The translations under genes were made by a program, and so were the position numbers. Below, piece by piece: positions 17,673 to 26,688 of a DNA stretch of 64,000 bases; position 1 is the first letter of the stretch, and each line of letters starts with the position of its first letter. Under the pieces are notes generated by a model. It searched no databases, was not told where the DNA came from, and saw only the letters and a list, made by a program, of their open reading frames with translations. The stretch is from Clostridium aceticum (GTDB lineage: Bacteria > Bacillota > Clostridia > Peptostreptococcales > Natronincolaceae). The stretch spans positions 3,215,418-3,279,417 of the forward strand of contig NZ_CP009687.1 of the NCBI RefSeq assembly GCF_001042715.1, given 5' to 3'.

Positions 17673-18545
17673 TTATTTTTTTACAACTGGTATCCATATC
17701 TCACTTTTAAAATTTGGATCGGTAAGGTCTTTCTCTTCGTTCCATAAAATCTCCGGACCTTCTGCTATTTCATAGCTTGAAGATGGAAACCACTCAGAAT
17801 AGATGCGTCCCCAAACGTCCTGAAGGGCATCAGGAAAAGACCCTACTGCTTCAAATACAGCCCATGTTGAGGCAGGAACTTCAAGTTGTGCTAAATTCTC
17901 TGGGCATTCCTTAATGGTTGCCACACCTATATAATGATCAAGCTCCCCCTGTTCCTCCATTCGACCTTCAGAAAAATTGGTAGATGCACTAATCATTCCC
18001 ATAGGTTCTATATTGGAGAGTTCATAAAGCTGCTCTATTGCCTCTTCACTTAAACTTTCCCACATTGCAGCAATCTCTGGGTTAACTCCATGAAAAATTA
18101 AAGGTACTCTTTTCATTATACCAACTATACGAAATGCGTCTTTTTCTTCAATTCTATAATTCATTTCACTACCTCCCTTAATTGATAAATGAAAGGTCAT
18201 TGGTGGATATGCCTTCAAAGAAATGCTTTTGTTTCTAGCTACTGTAGGCGTTACTCCATGCATAGTTTGAAATGCTCGTGTAAAAGCATCTGGAGAATTA
18301 TATCCATATTGCATTGCAGCATCAATTACCTTTATGGGGCTGTTTTGCAACTGAAATGCAGCTAAGGTAAGTCTTCTGCGACGGATATACTCCGATAGTG
18401 TCACCCCTGCAAGAAAAGAAAACATTCTTTGGAAGTGATACTCTGAGCAACAAGCCAACATCGCTACTTTTTTTAAGTCAATCTCACCGGTAAGATTTTC
18501 TTCAATATAGTTTAGTGCTTCATTCATTTTCTTTAGCGAATCCAT
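17673..18545 (-). CDS. AraC-family regulator with GyrI-like ligand domain
   Basis: About 290 residues from the ATG at 18545, which sits eight bases after GGGAGG; the longer frame back to 18638 lacks a ribosome site. The N-terminal 105 residues are two AraC helix-turn-helices ([22 protein letters not shown] and [21 protein letters not shown]). The rest is a GyrI/SOUL-like effector domain ending [14 protein letters not shown] and [10 protein letters not shown], which binds small drugs or metabolites. Rob/BmrR-like proteins share this pairing. A short piece of a paralogous gene survives at 28181-28226. Confidence 0.9.
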   Translation of the reverse strand: MDSLKKMNEALNYIEENLTGEIDLKKVAMLACCSEYHFQRMFSFLAGVTLSEYIRRRRLTLAAFQLQNSPIKVIDAAMQYGYNSPDAFTRAFQTMHGVTPTVARNKSISLKAYPPMTFHLSIKGGSEMNYRIEEKDAFRIVGIMKRVPLIFHGVNPEIAAMWESLSEEAIEQLYELSNIEPMGMISASTNFSEGRMEEQGELDHYIGVATIKECPENLAQLEVPASTWAVFEAVGSFPDALQDVWGRIYSEWFPSSSYEIAEGPEILWNEEKDLTDPNFKSEIWIPVVKK

Positions 18546-18704
18546 TTCTATGACCTCCCTCTTATCTATAGCATAGCAGAAATGATTTTCTCCTATCCGA
18601 CATTTCCTGCACAAGTTTGTAGGTATATAAATATCCAACTAAATTTAATGTCTATATGTCAATCTTTTGGCATATAGATCCTTGTCTAAAATAATTATAA
18701 TAAT

Positions 18705-18740
18705 AAACAAATCCCCTAAACCTATGATTTAGGGGATTTT
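18705..18740 (-). terminator. Terminator after rsgA
   Basis: AAATCCCCTAAA (18709-18720) and TTTAGGGGATTT (18728-18739) form a perfect 12-bp stem with a seven-base loop; T-rich sequence follows on the minus strand. Confidence 0.8.
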
Positions 18741-18762
18741 GTTAAGTTATGGTATCTCCTCT

Positions 18763-19845
18763 TTAAGACCTTTTTTTATTCTTAGATTTTATAAATTTTC
18801 GTGCATTCTTCATTCCGCCCAAGCCCTTAAACATCTCAGCGATCTTTGCATTTTCAATTTGCTTAAAGTTTAATCCTTCGTATTTAGTTTCTTTTTTTAG
18901 CTTTAAATAACTTTCCAGCCTATCCTTTGAAAGCAAACCTTGATTTATAGCTTCTTGCACTCCGCAGTTTGGCTCATTAGAGTGAGTACAATCCTTAAAC
19001 TTGCACCTAGTTGACAGTGCAGTGATATCAGCAAATGTTTTAGATAAGTCAGCACTTTCTAATCCTATTTCTCGCATTCCCGGAGTATCAATAACAACAC
19101 CCCCGTTTGAAAGAATAAACATCTCTCGTCTAGTAGTAGTATGTCTACCTTTATCATCATTTCTTGTCTCTTTCGTTGCAATAACACTTTCCCCAATAAG
19201 CCTATTGATCAAGGTAGATTTCCCTACACCAGATGACCCTATAAACGCAACGGTTTTACCACTATGAATATAATCTCTAACAGACAAATAGCCATCCTCA
19301 CTTATACTTGAAGTAACAATTACATCTACCCCACAAGCAACCATATCAAGTTCTGCTAACTTTTCAGAAATGTTATCGCATAGATCAGATTTAGTCAATA
19401 CGATCACTGGACTTGCTCCACTATCCCAAGCAATGCCAAGGTAACGCTCTATTCTACGAAGATTAAAATCATTATTGAGAGACATACAGATAAAAACTGT
19501 ATCTACATTTGAAGCCACAATCTGTTCATCATTTGCAGTTCCAGCAGCTTTTCTAATAAAAGCACTTTTTCTTGTTAGAACATGATGAATAATTGCATTC
19601 CCACTTTCATCATTAACACGATCCATCATAACGAAATCTCCCACAGCAGGGTATTTAGATACAGTTTTTGTATTGAAACGAAACTTTCCAGATACTTCTG
19701 CTGTTAATTCTCCACTTTCCGTTACAATCTTATATAGATTTTTATATTGAGAAACCACTCTTCCAATATAAAGTCCTTTGTATAAAGTAGACTCAGTCAT
19801 AAACCTTTCGCTAAGCCCTACGTTTTTCATATCTATTTTACTCAA
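18763..19845 (-). CDS. rsgA: Ribosome small-subunit-dependent GTPase A (RsgA/YjeQ)
   Basis: The 360-residue protein shows the circularly permuted GTPase order: an OB-fold N-terminus, then LTKSD (G4), GSSGVGKSTLIN (P-loop), DTPGMREIG (G3), and a zinc knuckle with C-FKDC-THSNEPNC at the C-terminus. RsgA helps mature the 30S subunit. It belongs to the longer, roughly 350-residue branch found as a second copy in many clostridia, so another rsgA beside the PP2C/PASTA-kinase genes elsewhere in the genome is likely. GGAGG precedes the TTG/ATG region. Confidence 0.92.
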   Translation of the reverse strand: MSKIDMKNVGLSERFMTESTLYKGLYIGRVVSQYKNLYKIVTESGELTAEVSGKFRFNTKTVSKYPAVGDFVMMDRVNDESGNAIIHHVLTRKSAFIRKAAGTANDEQIVASNVDTVFICMSLNNDFNLRRIERYLGIAWDSGASPVIVLTKSDLCDNISEKLAELDMVACGVDVIVTSSISEDGYLSVRDYIHSGKTVAFIGSSGVGKSTLINRLIGESVIATKETRNDDKGRHTTTRREMFILSNGGVVIDTPGMREIGLESADLSKTFADITALSTRCKFKDCTHSNEPNCGVQEAINQGLLSKDRLESYLKLKKETKYEGLNFKQIENAKIAEMFKGLGGMKNARKFIKSKNKKRS

Positions 19846-20079
19846 TTTTTTATCCTCCTAAGTTTTATTAGTAACTTATGGGAGGTTAATACACCAAATT
19901 AGTTTGCATCTACCTCCCTATTTTTCACAATCTCTACCATATTATTAATTAACATAAACAAACAACTCCTCTTTTTTATTGATATTACTTTTTATCTCAT
20001 TCCACTCACCTTAAATTATAACTCTAGTATTTCCTTACTGTCAAAGTTAATTTGATATGGGAAAAATAATTTACTGATT

Positions 20080-21333
20080 CTAATTTTCTACTTGATGTCT
20101 TTTAAAACTAAAATATGCCCCAATGACCATAAATATCGATAGTGTAACAGCAACAAAGGCTGTAGCAAAAGGCAGCATGATCACTTTGTCCAAGATATAA
20201 AAGGCATCAAAGGTTTTAAAATGATCTACAGCTACTAAAACATTAGCAGGCATAAACATAATAATTTTTTTTACGATCCCTTCACCAAATATTCCTGCAA
20301 GAATTATAGGAAGCAATGTTACAATTCCAGCTGTCACCAGTGAGCTAGCAGATCCCTTAGATCTAGAGGAAATGAACAAAATGGTGGATGTTAAAAATAT
20401 TAGTCCTAAGAAACTCATACCTGTTACCACTAAATAACTTGTCAGATAGGTGAAGGGATAGGGGCTTGGATTTAGCGCCCAGTTTTGAAGAAAGGATCTA
20501 GCACCTTCTGTTCCAAAGAAGGTAAATATCGTACCAATATTGATGAACTGTATCATCATCCATGATAAAATTGATAGTAGAAATGCTGTAATGATTTTTG
20601 CTTTAATTACTTTATTTTTACCATGCTTTGTACTTAAAATAAGGGAATCAGTTTTCCTAGCGTACTCTTTAGAAAACAGGGGTGCCAGGATAACAATTAG
20701 CAATAGCCCTACTGTATAAGGTAGTACCGTCTTCATAGCATGAAGCCTTGACCACCCCCAGCTATAAGCATAGTACGCCCTATATTCCTTACTTAGATAT
20801 CCATACATTTCTTCTGCCTTAGTAGCTAAAGCCTCTCCTTTTTCTCCATCATAAACTTCACGGTAATGCGTTGCTTTTTCTTGTCCTATTCTATTTGCCG
20901 ACTTATAAAAGTTCCCCGCTACTCCAGGTTCCTCCAAACGTTGTAATTCTCGACTATATAAGACCTCTTCTCTAATAAAAAAAATGATGTTTGAGTCAAT
21001 CATTTCCCTAGATAATCCTCTAGCAAGTAATTCTTCCGTTTTCTCCTTACGTTCTTCCTCACTTATTTGATTAGCTGGATTATACAATATATCATTTTTT
21101 ATATCTTCTACATTTTGTATCCATTCATCATCAATGAAACCTGTAAACTCTGATTGTTCCTGTCTCAATTGATTTACTCTTTCTCTACTATAGGGGTTAG
21201 TTCCATAGCCTGGTTCATCAAAACTTCCTTGAAAAATCATTAATATATTGTAAAGAAAAATAATTGCTAAAACAACAAAAACCACAGGTCTCTTCATACT
21301 TTTTCTTATCTCAAATCCAATTAAATCCTTCAA
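20080..21333 (-). CDS. ABC-2 type exporter permease, copy 2
   Basis: About 417 residues: one N-terminal membrane helix, a long extracytoplasmic region (roughly residues 40-195) and five more helices. It is homologous to its upstream neighbour throughout; both contain a GEALA-KAEMYGYL motif and then a FSKEY-KT-SL-LSTK-GK motif before the next helix. The TTG at 21333, behind GGAGGTGACC, aligns with the start of the paralogue and is preferred over the ATG at 21348, which lies inside that ribosome site. It forms the membrane part of the exporter together with copy 1. The protein ends KRHQVEN, identical to copy 1, so the pair arose by tandem duplication. Confidence 0.85.
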   Translation of the reverse strand: MKDLIGFEIRKSMKRPVVFVVLAIIFLYNILMIFQGSFDEPGYGTNPYSRERVNQLRQEQSEFTGFIDDEWIQNVEDIKNDILYNPANQISEEERKEKTEELLARGLSREMIDSNIIFFIREEVLYSRELQRLEEPGVAGNFYKSANRIGQEKATHYREVYDGEKGEALATKAEEMYGYLSKEYRAYYAYSWGWSRLHAMKTVLPYTVGLLLIVILAPLFSKEYARKTDSLILSTKHGKNKVIKAKIITAFLLSILSWMMIQFINIGTIFTFFGTEGARSFLQNWALNPSPYPFTYLTSYLVVTGMSFLGLIFLTSTILFISSRSKGSASSLVTAGIVTLLPIILAGIFGEGIVKKIIMFMPANVLVAVDHFKTFDAFYILDKVIMLPFATAFVAVTLSIFMVIGAYFSFKRHQVEN

Positions 21334-21347
21334 AATGGTCACCTCCA

Positions 21348-22598
21348 TTAATTTTCCACCTGATGTCTCTTAAATCTCCTAAATGCAATTGGTACCATGA
21401 GAGCAGATGATAAAATAGCCACCATCGGTACTATCCACTGCATTAATATAATGTTTCCAAAAATATAATAAGCTCTGAAAAAGGTAAAATAATTGGTAGC
21501 TATTAATACCCTAACAGGCATAAAAAGCATTGACTCTCCTACAAAGCTACCCACCACGCCACCAGTATTTGGTATAGATATGATAACGGGAAATAATAAA
21601 ACGATACTACTTATGAGAATTGAAGCAAATGAGCTTTTTGTCTTGGCTGATACTAAAATAATTACACTGGTAAAGCATATTACACCAATTAAGCTCACTA
21701 CACTTACTGCAATATAGTTTGTTAGTTGTGTAAAGGCAAATGGACTACTGTTAACTAACCAATCCTGCACAAATGTCTCTGCTCCCTGCAGACTAAAGAG
21801 CCATGCTATCACCAGTAAATTCATAACCTGTAGCGTTAACCAAAAGCCTATAGCCAATATAAATGAAGCCAATAGCTTTGCATAAATCAATCTACTTTTA
21901 CCGTACTTAGTAGATAATAAAAGGCTCTCTGTCTTTTGACTATATTCCTTTGAAAATATAGTGGATATTGTCACGATTAGAAACAGACCCACAGTAAAAG
22001 GCATCAGACTTTGCATAAAGCTAAGTTTAAGCCAACCTAAGTTATAATTATAATAGGCTATATAATCTTGGGCTAGGTATCCGTACATTGCTTCAGCCTT
22101 AGAAGCTAATGCCTCACCTTTCCTTCCCTCAATCACTGTGGAATAAAACCTTCCTTGTATGTCAGCAAATTGTTGGGCATGATCATAAAATTCGCTGGAA
22201 GATTCCGCATCTAAAAGTATATTATAGGATAAGCCATTTAATATCTCTGGTTTTAAGAAAGCCGTATTGCTCATTCCATCCACATACTCCTGAGTATACC
22301 CCCTTTGTAAATACTCCTGCTGCACCTCAGCCTTCTCTGTTTCGGACATCAGATTATCAGGATTCTCTCTAATTTCCTTCAGTTTTTCTTGTATTAGATT
22401 ACTCCAACCTTCATTGATTTCACCTGCATATTGAGATTGTTCTACCCTTTGCATTTCAATATCTTGTAGATTTACAATATTACCCTCGCTATTTAATAGT
22501 AGGACAATGCCATTTACAGCAAGTATCATTAAGATTAGCATAAGAGATAAAGGCTGAATCAGCATTTTTTTGAGTTCAAACCGGATCATCGTTAACAT
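21348..22598 (-). CDS. ABC-2 type exporter permease, copy 1
   Basis: The 416-residue paralogue of the next gene has the same layout: MIRFELKKMLIQP cytoplasmic start, a helix, a long extracytoplasmic domain rich in Glu and Gln, then GWLKLSFMQSLMPFTVGLFLIV and further helices, ending FKRHQVEN. The start codon abuts the ATPase stop codon, and GGGAGAAG lies just before it. With the ATPase it probably exports a peptide, lipid or antibiotic, or senses envelope stress; the substrate is unknown. Confidence 0.87.
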   Translation of the reverse strand: MLTMIRFELKKMLIQPLSLMLILMILAVNGIVLLLNSEGNIVNLQDIEMQRVEQSQYAGEINEGWSNLIQEKLKEIRENPDNLMSETEKAEVQQEYLQRGYTQEYVDGMSNTAFLKPEILNGLSYNILLDAESSSEFYDHAQQFADIQGRFYSTVIEGRKGEALASKAEAMYGYLAQDYIAYYNYNLGWLKLSFMQSLMPFTVGLFLIVTISTIFSKEYSQKTESLLLSTKYGKSRLIYAKLLASFILAIGFWLTLQVMNLLVIAWLFSLQGAETFVQDWLVNSSPFAFTQLTNYIAVSVVSLIGVICFTSVIILVSAKTKSSFASILISSIVLLFPVIISIPNTGGVVGSFVGESMLFMPVRVLIATNYFTFFRAYYIFGNIILMQWIVPMVAILSSALMVPIAFRRFKRHQVEN

Positions 22599-23465
22599 CT
22601 ATACTTCTCCCTTGAAATGGTAGAGATACAAATCTTCAAGGCTTGGCAAAACATTTACTGCATTTTCTGAAGGTCGTTCCTCTGATACAATACGGAGTTC
22701 CACCATCTCACCGCTATGCTTTAGATTACTCACAATAAACTTACTATTGTAGTTATCCACATCCTTAGGATTAACCTGTAAACTCCACACAAAATCCTTT
22801 ATAGAATCACATATGCGATCTGTGGTAGCCTGCTGTGAAAGCTGTCCATCCTTCATAATCATAATTCTATCTGCAATGTATTCTACATCAGATACAATAT
22901 GGGTAGAGAGCAATATAATCTTTCCTGTGGAGTGGTCACTGATGATATTACGAAATTTGGCTCGCTCCTTGGGATCAAGTCCCACTGTAGGCTCATCTAA
23001 GATGAGTATTTTAGGATCATTAATTAAAGCTTGAGCAATTCCTAATCTCTGGCGCATACCACCGGAATAAGTTTTAATTTTTTTCTTCCTTACTTCATAA
23101 AGTCCCACTATATCCAATAACTCCTTACACCTGTTCTCAGCCACCAACCGTGGCAATCCCTTTAGGGATGAAAAATATATCATAAAGTCCCAAGCAGAAA
23201 AGTCAGGATAATATCCGAAGTTTTGTGGTAAATACCCTAATAATTCACGATAAGCTTCATCTAATGTTGTTATATTAACACCATCTAACAATACTTCCCC
23301 TGATGTAGGGCGTAATATGTCGCACATCATACGCATTAATGTTGTTTTACCTGAACCATTTGCCCCAAGCAACCCATTAATTCCTTCGGTAAATGTGGCA
23401 GAAAAACGATCCACCGCCAATTTGTTTCCATATTGTTTTGTTAATTTATTAATCTTTAGTTCCAT
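22599..23465 (-). CDS. ABC transporter ATP-binding protein
   Basis: The 288-residue protein carries Walker A (GANGSGKTTLM), Q-loop (LPQNFGYYP), signature (YSGGMRQRLGIAQAL), Walker B (ILILDEPTVGLDP) and switch histidine (LSTHIVSD), plus a C-terminal extension of about 75 residues. It powers the two ABC-2 permeases encoded next. Its start overlaps the upstream membrane-protein gene by ten bases. Confidence 0.95.
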   Translation of the reverse strand: MELKINKLTKQYGNKLAVDRFSATFTEGINGLLGANGSGKTTLMRMMCDILRPTSGEVLLDGVNITTLDEAYRELLGYLPQNFGYYPDFSAWDFMIYFSSLKGLPRLVAENRCKELLDIVGLYEVRKKKIKTYSGGMRQRLGIAQALINDPKILILDEPTVGLDPKERAKFRNIISDHSTGKIILLSTHIVSDVEYIADRIMIMKDGQLSQQATTDRICDSIKDFVWSLQVNPKDVDNYNSKFIVSNLKHSGEMVELRIVSEERPSENAVNVLPSLEDLYLYHFKGEV

Positions 23466-24208
23466 TGGATAAATGCCTCCTTTTTTGTTATGTGCTTCAT
23501 AAAATAATATAGTTCAGCTAGGAAAAAGGCTGTTGTTACCATGAATAACATCATCCACAGGGTTTCGGTTATAGCTGCAAAAAAGCTAAGATCTGTTAAT
23601 ATCCTCATCAAAGCAAACAAACACAGGGAAATGCTTATAGATGTAACAGAGGAACGGATCTTTACAAAATGAAACACCAGTAAATGTATTCCATTTACGA
23701 TGTTAAAGGGTACTAGGCCATAAATAAGGACTTGAGTAAATGGTATGCGGTATTGGACTGATAAAAAAGTAATCATTATAGTTAACGCCACAAGATTGAT
23801 ACTTCCAATAATAAATAAACGTGCTACTAAAATCTTGGCGATACTATTCTTGCAGGTATTCTCCAACTCAGACATGCCGTAAACCATACTTTTGATTAGT
23901 TCTGGTACTGCAAAAAAAGCAAGTATAGGTGTTATGATAAATAATATCCTTTGGATTTCAAAGTGAGGATCAATTAGATTAATAGAAAGCACCATCATCA
24001 TGATGAGCCCAATAAGCTGCGTCATCCAAAGATAAGGTGAAATATATCTTACTTGGTCTCTCAGTAGTACATGAAATGCTGTTTTAGAAGGTATTATTCC
24101 CTCCATAACTTTTTGTCCTGCCAATATAGTTCTAGAAATATCCTCTTCTTTGCCTTGGGGTACGTGATATTGATGAAGCATTGCTTTAAAACCATCTCTA
24201 TCTTTCAA
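23456..24208 (-). CDS. Six-helix membrane protein of the sigma/ABC operon
   Basis: About 250 residues: a soluble N-terminus of 60 residues (KDRDGFKAMLHQYHVPQGKEEDISRTILAGQ) followed by about six membrane helices. It is placed between the ECF sigma factor and the ABC ATPase with overlaps at both ends. That is where an anti-sigma factor or transporter accessory would sit; the N-terminal soluble part could contact the sigma factor, but no known anti-sigma motif is visible. The TTG at 24208 is spaced correctly from GAGGAGG; the GTG at 24223 lies just upstream of it. Confidence 0.65.
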   Translation of the reverse strand: MKDRDGFKAMLHQYHVPQGKEEDISRTILAGQKVMEGIIPSKTAFHVLLRDQVRYISPYLWMTQLIGLIMMMVLSINLIDPHFEIQRILFIITPILAFFAVPELIKSMVYGMSELENTCKNSIAKILVARLFIIGSINLVALTIMITFLSVQYRIPFTQVLIYGLVPFNIVNGIHLLVFHFVKIRSSVTSISISLCLFALMRILTDLSFFAAITETLWMMLFMVTTAFFLAELYYFMKHITKKEAFIQWN

Positions 24209-24743
24209 AGTAATCCTCCTCACTAAACATTTTTTTCAACTTATCCTTTCCTTGCTTCAATCGTGATTTTACTGTAGCTAAGTTTACCCCCGTAACCTTT
24301 GCAATATCCTTTGCCTTCATATCATGGTAGTAATAAAGAATAATGGCATCTTTTTGCATATCAGGAAGTGCATCAATTTTTTGCTTAATCCCCTTTGCTT
24401 CCTCATTTTGGATGACCCTATCTATAGGTTCAGGTCTGTTATCACTTTTTTGCAGACTATCAACATGTTCATACCTTTGCTGAGGTTTTCTACAATAGTC
24501 GTTGCAGGTATTAACAGCTATTGTAAATAAGAAGTTAGTAAATTTTCCTGTAAAGTGATAATTATATATGGCTTTTACCAGCTTTAAAAAAATATCCTGT
24601 GTTAAGTCGGCGGCCATCACTTGATTCCCTGTTCTTCTGATACAATAGCTATAAATATTTTGATAATGTTTTCTTACTAAAGTATCAAATGCCTGTTGAT
24701 CACCTTTTTTTATCCGCCATATTAGTTGATAGTCCTCAATAAT
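24198..24743 (-). CDS. ECF-type RNA polymerase sigma factor, apparently with an ATT start codon
   Basis: From 24740 the frame reads IEDYQLIWRIKKGDQQAFDT, the normal N-terminus of a sigma-70 region 2 protein, and continues through DLTQDIFLKLVKAIYNY (region 2.2-2.4) to AKVTGVNLATVKSRLKQGK (region 4 helix-turn-helix), about 181 residues in all. No ATG, GTG or TTG lies in frame at the expected position. The codons there are ATT ATT, five and eight bases after AAAGGAGG. The first in-frame GTG/ATG (24623/24620) would cut off a third of region 2. It heads the ABC operon, which it probably activates. Confidence 0.85.
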   Translation of the reverse strand: MIEDYQLIWRIKKGDQQAFDTLVRKHYQNIYSYCIRRTGNQVMAADLTQDIFLKLVKAIYNYHFTGKFTNFLFTIAVNTCNDYCRKPQQRYEHVDSLQKSDNRPEPIDRVIQNEEAKGIKQKIDALPDMQKDAIILYYYHDMKAKDIAKVTGVNLATVKSRLKQGKDKLKKMFSEEDYFER

Positions 24744-25088
24744 GAACGCCTCCTTTCTATTTGTAAATTGTCCTACACTTATATTAACGAGTATAACTAA
24801 AAAAAAGATTTAAAATTCATTGTGGAAATAAATGTAATTTATATAGCTCAATATCCTTTGTACGTGGTTACTATGGTAACAAATGAAAGGCATAGAAAAG
24901 CACCTACCTTTGATATACTCCCCTCATGATAACAGTTTTTATTATTTTAACTGTCTACAATAAAGGGAGCATATCACTTTTAGTAGATGCTTCTAAAGAA
25001 TATCTTCATATTTATATAGTACATATCTTCTAGTAACCGGATAATCGCAGATAAACCGCTATCCTTGTAATTTTCGTCTAAAGGCTCT
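24744..25088. other. Intergenic region without a recognised gene
   Basis: AT-rich. The only structure I see is a small inverted repeat GTTAC-TATG-GTAAC (24867-24880). It should contain the promoter of the sigma-factor operon. Confidence 0.4.
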
Positions 25089-25517
25089 CTATTGATGATC
25101 TTTCCAATCCATTACATACTCCAGTTCGTTGGTATTTTCATCAATCTGTTCTTTTGTGATAACAAAATTTTCTCTTAGATAGAATTTAACTGCACGATCA
25201 TTATTTTTATAAACTTGCAGTGATATCGAGGAGTAGTTTTCTTTAACATGATTAAGTAAAATTTTCCCTATACCTTTAGACTGTTTCTCTATATCAACAA
25301 AAATTCCTGCAATATAATTGCCCATCAAACCAACAAACCCTTGAACTTTTTCATTATTTTCATAAATAAATATTGTAGCCTTTGGCAACATCTTCTTAAC
25401 TACTTCATAATTCCCTTGCCAATAACTTTTGTCAATAAAATCATGAGCCTCAATATTTGATTCAAGCCATATTTTCATAACCTCTGTTAAATCATCCATT
25501 TCAAAATTTCTTATCAT
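25089..25517 (-). CDS. GNAT-family N-acetyltransferase
   Basis: About 142 residues from the ATG at 25517 (GGAGGAAAAT just before it): MIRNFEMDDLTEVMKIWLESN, VQGFVGLMGNYIAGIFVDIEKQSKGIGKILLNHV (the acetyl-CoA binding Q-x-x-GIG loop lies here) and the closing AVKFYLRENF. The opening IW--SN--AHDFI pattern is shared with YiaC/YjaB-like acetyltransferases. The longer frame starting at 25598 lacks a ribosome site. Substrate unknown. Confidence 0.88.
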   Translation of the reverse strand: MIRNFEMDDLTEVMKIWLESNIEAHDFIDKSYWQGNYEVVKKMLPKATIFIYENNEKVQGFVGLMGNYIAGIFVDIEKQSKGIGKILLNHVKENYSSISLQVYKNNDRAVKFYLRENFVITKEQIDENTNELEYVMDWKDHQ

Positions 25518-25638
25518 ATTTTCCTCCATATATTCTTTGATAATCTCAGCAGCACTCTTCATAAGTTCAAGACCTAACCAATGGGCTCCTCCATTCATTA
25601 TACACTGGAAAATAGCTATAACCTATATTCCTTTTATA

Positions 25639-26457
25639 TCATCCTCTAAGTGCAGTGCCGCATTTAGAACAAAACTGATCATCTTCAACATAGTCTCCTG
25701 CATGACAGTTTGGACATGTCTTTCCCTTTTCATGATCTTTGGAGGTATGTGCTAGCTCGTGGGAGATGATTCCTGTAGGTACAGCTATAATTCCATAACC
25801 GATGATCATTAGTAAACTAGAGACCAGCTTACCTATAGGCGTCTGGGGAGAGATATCCCCATAACCAACGGTGGAAACCGTGACAATTGCCCAGTACATG
25901 GACTCAGGGATACTGTTAAATCCATGCTGAGGTCCCTCAATAACATACATCATTGATCCTACTATCACAATAATAAACAGAATTGTAAAAAGAAAGACAG
26001 TGATTTTGGGTCTACTAGCCTTTAATGCACGTAATAAATGGCCAGATTCATCCATATAGCGCCCCATCTTTAGAATACTAAACAATCTTAGCAGTCTAAG
26101 ACTTCGAATTATAGCCCAAAATCGTATTTGGGGTAAACCAAAGCCTAAAAATACTGGTAAAATAGCCAGTAAATCTATCATACCAAAAAAACTAAATATA
26201 TAAGCACTTTTCTTACTAACAACTAAGATTCTTAATATATATTCTACTGTAAAGATAATAACAAAAAACCAACCTAGGACTGCTATCCACATACCATAAA
26301 TACTTCTAATAATATCTACGCTTTCAGCAATAATCAAAATACTATTACTAAGAATGGTAATAATCAACATCACATCAAAGGCTTTTCCCGCTAGGGTATC
26401 TGTTCCAAATATAATCTCATGTAGCTTGCCTTTTATCTTCTTATGAATAAAGGCCAA
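25639..26457 (-). CDS. Voltage-gated-like potassium channel with C-terminal zinc ribbon
   Basis: About 270 residues: six membrane helices with an arginine-bearing S4 (IIRSLRLLRLFSILKMGR), the pore filter TVSTVGYGDISP and an S6 helix, so it is a KvAP/Kch-like potassium channel subunit. The tail carries CPNCHAGDYVEDDQFCSKC, a two-CxxC zinc ribbon. A TTG at 26457 lies eight bases after GGGAAGG; the longer GTG start at 26544 has no good ribosome site. Confidence 0.88.
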   Translation of the reverse strand: MAFIHKKIKGKLHEIIFGTDTLAGKAFDVMLIITILSNSILIIAESVDIIRSIYGMWIAVLGWFFVIIFTVEYILRILVVSKKSAYIFSFFGMIDLLAILPVFLGFGLPQIRFWAIIRSLRLLRLFSILKMGRYMDESGHLLRALKASRPKITVFLFTILFIIVIVGSMMYVIEGPQHGFNSIPESMYWAIVTVSTVGYGDISPQTPIGKLVSSLLMIIGYGIIAVPTGIISHELAHTSKDHEKGKTCPNCHAGDYVEDDQFCSKCGTALRG

Positions 26458-26688
26458 GTAATTCACCTTCCCTTTTACATTGGGTTTACAATTTAAAATG
26501 TTATTACATATTATACCAATATATAGGTTATATATCAATTTCACTTTCCATCTGTTGCTCTACTCAATTTTTTTATTTTTCTTTCTGAGCATCCCCCCAC
26601 AAATCATAAGGAGAATATATGCCTTTTCTTCATTATTTTCATAACTAAGTATTCTCTACACCGAGTATATTCAGTACTATTTGAATCT

